Shown here piece after piece: positions 61,508 to 64,000 of a stretch of DNA of 64,000 nt. Under the pieces are notes generated by a model. The model made no database searches, had not been told where the DNA came from, and saw only the letters and a list, made by a program, of their open reading frames with translations. The stretch covers positions 93,483 to 157,482 of the forward strand of contig VBKI01000066.1 of NCBI GenBank assembly GCA_005879535.1, in the 5' to 3' direction. The number at the start of each line of letters is the position of its first letter. Positions within the stretch are counted from its first letter, which is position 1. The position numbers and the translations under genes are program-made. The DNA is from Deltaproteobacteria bacterium. Lineage in GTDB: Bacteria; Myxococcota; Myxococcia; Myxococcales; 40CM-4-68-19.

Positions 61508-62421
61508 AGCCCTTCACGGTGCTCGTGCCGTGCTCGACGTCCAATCTCGGCTCCGGATTCGATGCGGTGGGGATCGCGCTCTCCGTATTCGATCTGATGG
61601 TGCGCGCCTCCCCCGGCGGCGAGGGTCTGCGCATCGCGCGGTTGTCGGGAGAAGGCGCGGATCGGCTGCCGCCGGATTCCACCAATCGCGTGATCGAGGC
61701 GGCGCACCGCGCAGCAATGACGGCAGGACGCCGCCCGGAGTCGCTGTCGGCGGAGCTTTCGATCCACAGCTCGATTCCTTTGAAGCGCGGTCTTGGTTCC
61801 TCGGCAGCGGCGGCGCTCGCGGGCGCAATGCTGGCCGATGCGCTCCTGGAGGGGGCGATCGGCGGCGATACCGTTCTGCGCACGGCCGTCGAGATGGAAG
61901 GCCATCCTGACAACGTCGTTCCCGCATTGCGCGGCGGGGCACAGGTCTCGGTCCGCGATGGGCGCGGCGGGATCATGTCGTGCCCCATCCGCATCGGCGC
62001 TCCCGTACGCGCAGCGCTGTACATCCCGGATCAGGAGCTGGCGACGTCCGCCGCGCGCGCGGTGCTGCCGAAGCAGGTCCCGTTCGCTGACGCCGTGCAC
62101 AACCTTGGCCGCTCTGCGCTGTTGGTGGCGGCTCTCACGGAGGGCAAGCTCGAGCTGCTGGCGGAAGCAATGGACGATCGCCTCCACCAGCCCGCCCGCG
62201 CTGGCCTGCTTCCCTGGATGCCGCCTTTGCTCGAGGCCGCGAAGAAGGGCGGAGCATTCGGTGCGGCGCTCTCGGGCGCGGGAACCACGGTCTGCGCGCT
62301 GTGCAGCGCCGGCTCCGCGCGCGAAGTCGCGCGGGCCATGATGGACGCCGCCGCTTCGCTGGGAGTCGCCGGCCGCTCCGAAGTAGTGGACGTCGCCGTC
62401 CCAGGCGCCCGCGTCGTGTGA
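61504..62421 (+). CDS. thrB: Homoserine kinase
   Basis: ThrB phosphorylates homoserine for threonine synthase. The 305-residue GHMP kinase has the substrate motif PCSTSNLGSGFDAVGIAL, the ATP loop PLKRGLGSSAAAALAG and the C-terminal ALSGAGTTVCAL. ATG overlaps the thrC stop as ATGA. It completes hom-thrC-thrB. Confidence 0.97.
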   Translation: MKPFTVLVPCSTSNLGSGFDAVGIALSVFDLMVRASPGGEGLRIARLSGEGADRLPPDSTNRVIEAAHRAAMTAGRRPESLSAELSIHSSIPLKRGLGSSAAAALAGAMLADALLEGAIGGDTVLRTAVEMEGHPDNVVPALRGGAQVSVRDGRGGIMSCPIRIGAPVRAALYIPDQELATSAARAVLPKQVPFADAVHNLGRSALLVAALTEGKLELLAEAMDDRLHQPARAGLLPWMPPLLEAAKKGGAFGAALSGAGTTVCALCSAGSAREVARAMMDAAASLGVAGRSEVVDVAVPGARVV

Positions 62422-62479
62422 ACGTCAAGGCGCGGAACTTGAATTGGTACTGCTCCAGCGCGCTACTGAGGGCGAGGGC

Positions 62480-63178
62480 TCAGGACTTCCGTTCGGTCTC
62501 GAGGATGTGCGCGATGGCGGCGTCGATGCGGCGGCGGAATTCGTCGTCCGCGTCCATGAACTGGACGCCGACACCGGGGAGGGTTCCGCGCTTCCTGGCG
62601 TCTTCCTTCGTCACCCGATGCACCACGATCCCGCGTGCCGGAACCGCGGTGCTGCTGCCCGGGAGCTCCATCTCGACCTGGACGATGGTCTTCAGAGGCG
62701 GCGGATTCTCGGTGTGCACGAATACGCCGCCCGCGCTGATGTTCGCGGCGTACTCCAGGACGAAGTCCTGCACCGTCGCGAAGCGCACCGCGAAGTTCGC
62801 GTTGTAGCGGGGGAACGCGCGGCGCCGGTCTTCGTGCGGATGCAGCGCCACCGCGCCGATGGGGACCGCGTCCGCGGCCCGCGTCCTCCGCGCGATGAGC
62901 TGGCCGATCTGCGTCCGATGCGCCTCGCCGGCTCCGACGAAATCCGCCCAGAACCCTGGCTCCTCGCCGGCGTTCGCGTGCTCGCGCACGACTGCGTCGA
63001 CGTGCAGGGCGTCGCGCGCGCCGGGCAGATACAGCTTCATCGAGACCGTGGTTCCCGCGGCGGGCGGCTCGAGGCAGCACACGAGGACGCCACTCTCGCT
63101 CAGCTCGCGCGTGGTGGTCTGGACCGCGGTATCGCCGGCTGCGAAGCGGATGGGAAAGACGATAGACGCGCGATCCAT
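62480..63178 (-). CDS. Protein with two PilZ domains
   Basis: The 232-residue protein carries two PilZ-like barrels. The C-terminal one (about 115-225) has the c-di-GMP motif RRRAFPR (118-124) and NISAGG (146-151); the N-terminal one (about 1-95) has a weaker ELSESG and lacks the RxxxR, so it probably does not bind the nucleotide. The C-terminal domain resembles a Myxococcus paralogue family. A cytoplasmic c-di-GMP effector with an unknown partner is likely. Convergent with thrB. Confidence 0.88.
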   Translation of the reverse strand: MDRASIVFPIRFAAGDTAVQTTTRELSESGVLVCCLEPPAAGTTVSMKLYLPGARDALHVDAVVREHANAGEEPGFWADFVGAGEAHRTQIGQLIARRTRAADAVPIGAVALHPHEDRRRAFPRYNANFAVRFATVQDFVLEYAANISAGGVFVHTENPPPLKTIVQVEMELPGSSTAVPARGIVVHRVTKEDARKRGTLPGVGVQFMDADDEFRRRIDAAIAHILETERKS

Positions 63179-63349
63179 GCAGTTTCAGTCTACCTGTCCC
63201 CTCTGGGGCACAAAGGCGCGCCTGTGGTCCGCGGCGCCCAAGGGTGGGATGCCCCGCGCGCGATGAACAGCGTCGCCCGCGTACGAGGGAACACCCTTGC
63301 GCAGGCACGGCTCGGAAGCTAGGTTCGCGGCCCCCTGCTGGAGGCAGCC

Positions 63350-64000
63350 GTGCCTTTGCGGACTCCGCTCTACGACGCCCACCTCGCTGCCTCGGCCCGC
63401 ATCGTCGAGTTCGCGGGTTTCGAGATGCCCGTGCAGTACCAGGGCCTGCTCGAGGAACATGCGGCGGTGCGCGAGAACGTCGGGATGTTCGACGTCTCGC
63501 ACATGGGAGAGATCACCCTCGAGGGCCCGCGCGCCCTGGAGACCGCGCAGAAGCTGGTCACGAACGACCTTTCGAAGTGCACGGATGGCCAGGCGCAGTA
63601 CAGCGCGCTCTGCAACGAAAAGGGCGGCGTGATCGACGACGTCATCGTCTACCGGTTCTCGCCGGAGCGGCTCTTCATCTGCGTCAACGCCAGCGGGCGG
63701 GAGAAGGACTTCGACTGGATGCGCGCGCACGCCGGCGACGGGGTCGCGGTAGGCCAGCGCTCGGACGACTGGGCGCAGATCGCGGTGCAGGGACCGAACG
63801 CGCCGAAACTGGTCGATGCGCTCTGCGAGCCGCGCGTCCTCGACCTCGCCTACTACCACTTCCGCGAAGCCACGGTGGCCGGCGTCCGCGGATGCATCAT
63901 CGCGCGCACCGGATACACGGGCGAGGACGGCTTCGAAGTCTTCGTCCCGCCCCAGGGAGCGCGAAAGCTCTGGGACGCGCTGCTCTCGAAGGGCGTGGTC
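63350..64000 (+). CDS. gcvT: Aminomethyltransferase, glycine cleavage system T protein (5' part)
   Basis: GcvT transfers the methylene group of glycine to tetrahydrofolate. The first 217 residues are visible and match: TPLYDAHLAASARIVEFAGFEMPVQY, GMFDVSHMGEI, NEKGGVIDDVIVYR, and GYTGEDGFEVFVPP. The gene runs past the window end. GTG at 63350 has GGAGG five bases upstream. The 171-base gap before it contains no recognisable glycine riboswitch and no gene that I can support. Confidence 0.95.
   Translation, partial: MPLRTPLYDAHLAASARIVEFAGFEMPVQYQGLLEEHAAVRENVGMFDVSHMGEITLEGPRALETAQKLVTNDLSKCTDGQAQYSALCNEKGGVIDDVIVYRFSPERLFICVNASGREKDFDWMRAHAGDGVAVGQRSDDWAQIAVQGPNAPKLVDALCEPRVLDLAYYHFREATVAGVRGCIIARTGYTGEDGFEVFVPPQGARKLWDALLSKGVV

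Noticed and set aside
63179-63349. Glycine riboswitch before gcvT
   Set aside because: The gap was read for the conserved purine-rich core of glycine riboswitches. Only short GC hairpins such as CCCCTCTGGGG were seen, so no riboswitch is claimed.
1-64000. CRISPR array, prophage or insertion sequence
   Set aside because: No regularly spaced repeats, transposase, integrase or phage genes were seen. The direct repeat at 38207-38307 has only two copies and no cas gene nearby.

Overview
The window is very GC-rich, gene-dense DNA that looks like a chromosomal segment of a myxobacterium-like organism (Myxococcota, probably near the Anaeromyxobacter/Cystobacterineae branch). The evidence is four Hanks-type Ser/Thr kinases (two with an N-terminal CPxC zinc ribbon), a lysine-free GC...TM...RRRR sorting tail of the MXYO-CTERM kind, PilZ proteins of the Myxococcus paralogue type, many lipoproteins, and core genes of an ordinary Gram-negative cell (rseP, cdsA, uppS, sspB). 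I see no insertion sequence, prophage, CRISPR array, rRNA or plasmid function. One tRNA, tRNA-Leu(CAG), is present with its own promoter and terminator. The taxonomic call is inference from gene content.

Layout. 1-10 kb: an MmcQ/YjbR-like gene, moeA, tRNA-Leu, a receiver-only response regulator, a coiled-coil membrane protein, a flavin-binding protein, a lipoprotein, an orphan sensor kinase, an M16 peptidase translationally coupled to a rhomboid protease, and a cold-shock gene. 9.5-18.3 kb, minus strand: two paralogous membrane Ser/Thr kinases, the second followed by a TPR protein, a Kelch-like lipoprotein, rlmN and an outer-membrane protein. 18.4-26.2 kb: dapF, a porin, a third kinase with a PEGA domain, and a salvage group (upp, hpt). 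26.3-34.5 kb: polyprenyl diphosphate synthase with a GbsR/MarR regulator, a fused anchored-protein/beta-barrel gene, then uppS-cdsA-rseP-tsaB-asd as one coupled minus-strand operon. 34.6-39.3 kb: a soluble kinase, an isoprenylcysteine-methyltransferase-like protein, a frameshifted MsbA-type exporter, sspB and a small membrane protein.

39.3-49.5 kb is a 10-kb minus-strand operon, glk-tkt-(tal-pgi)-gnd-zwf-opcA-pgl, that supplies glucose phosphorylation, both oxidative steps of the pentose phosphate pathway and most of its non-oxidative branch. rpiA lies 5 kb further on. 49.6-55.3 kb holds an outer-membrane protein, a RapA/SNF2-type helicase, chrA and rpiA.

55.3-59.1 kb is the most unusual segment. 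It is a minus-strand run of a DUF3052 gene, an aminotransferase, a Fur/Zur-family regulator preceded by a perfect 19-bp dyad, a 511-residue protein that joins a ZIP-like half to a second permease-like half, and a small exported HMA-fold protein without metal-binding cysteines. The window closes with hom-thrC-thrB, a two-domain PilZ protein and the 5' part of gcvT.

Genes are packed tightly. At least twelve neighbouring pairs share a 4-base GTGA or ATGA stop/start overlap, which was used here to choose starts. Several convergent pairs meet with 0-2 bases between stops or overlap.
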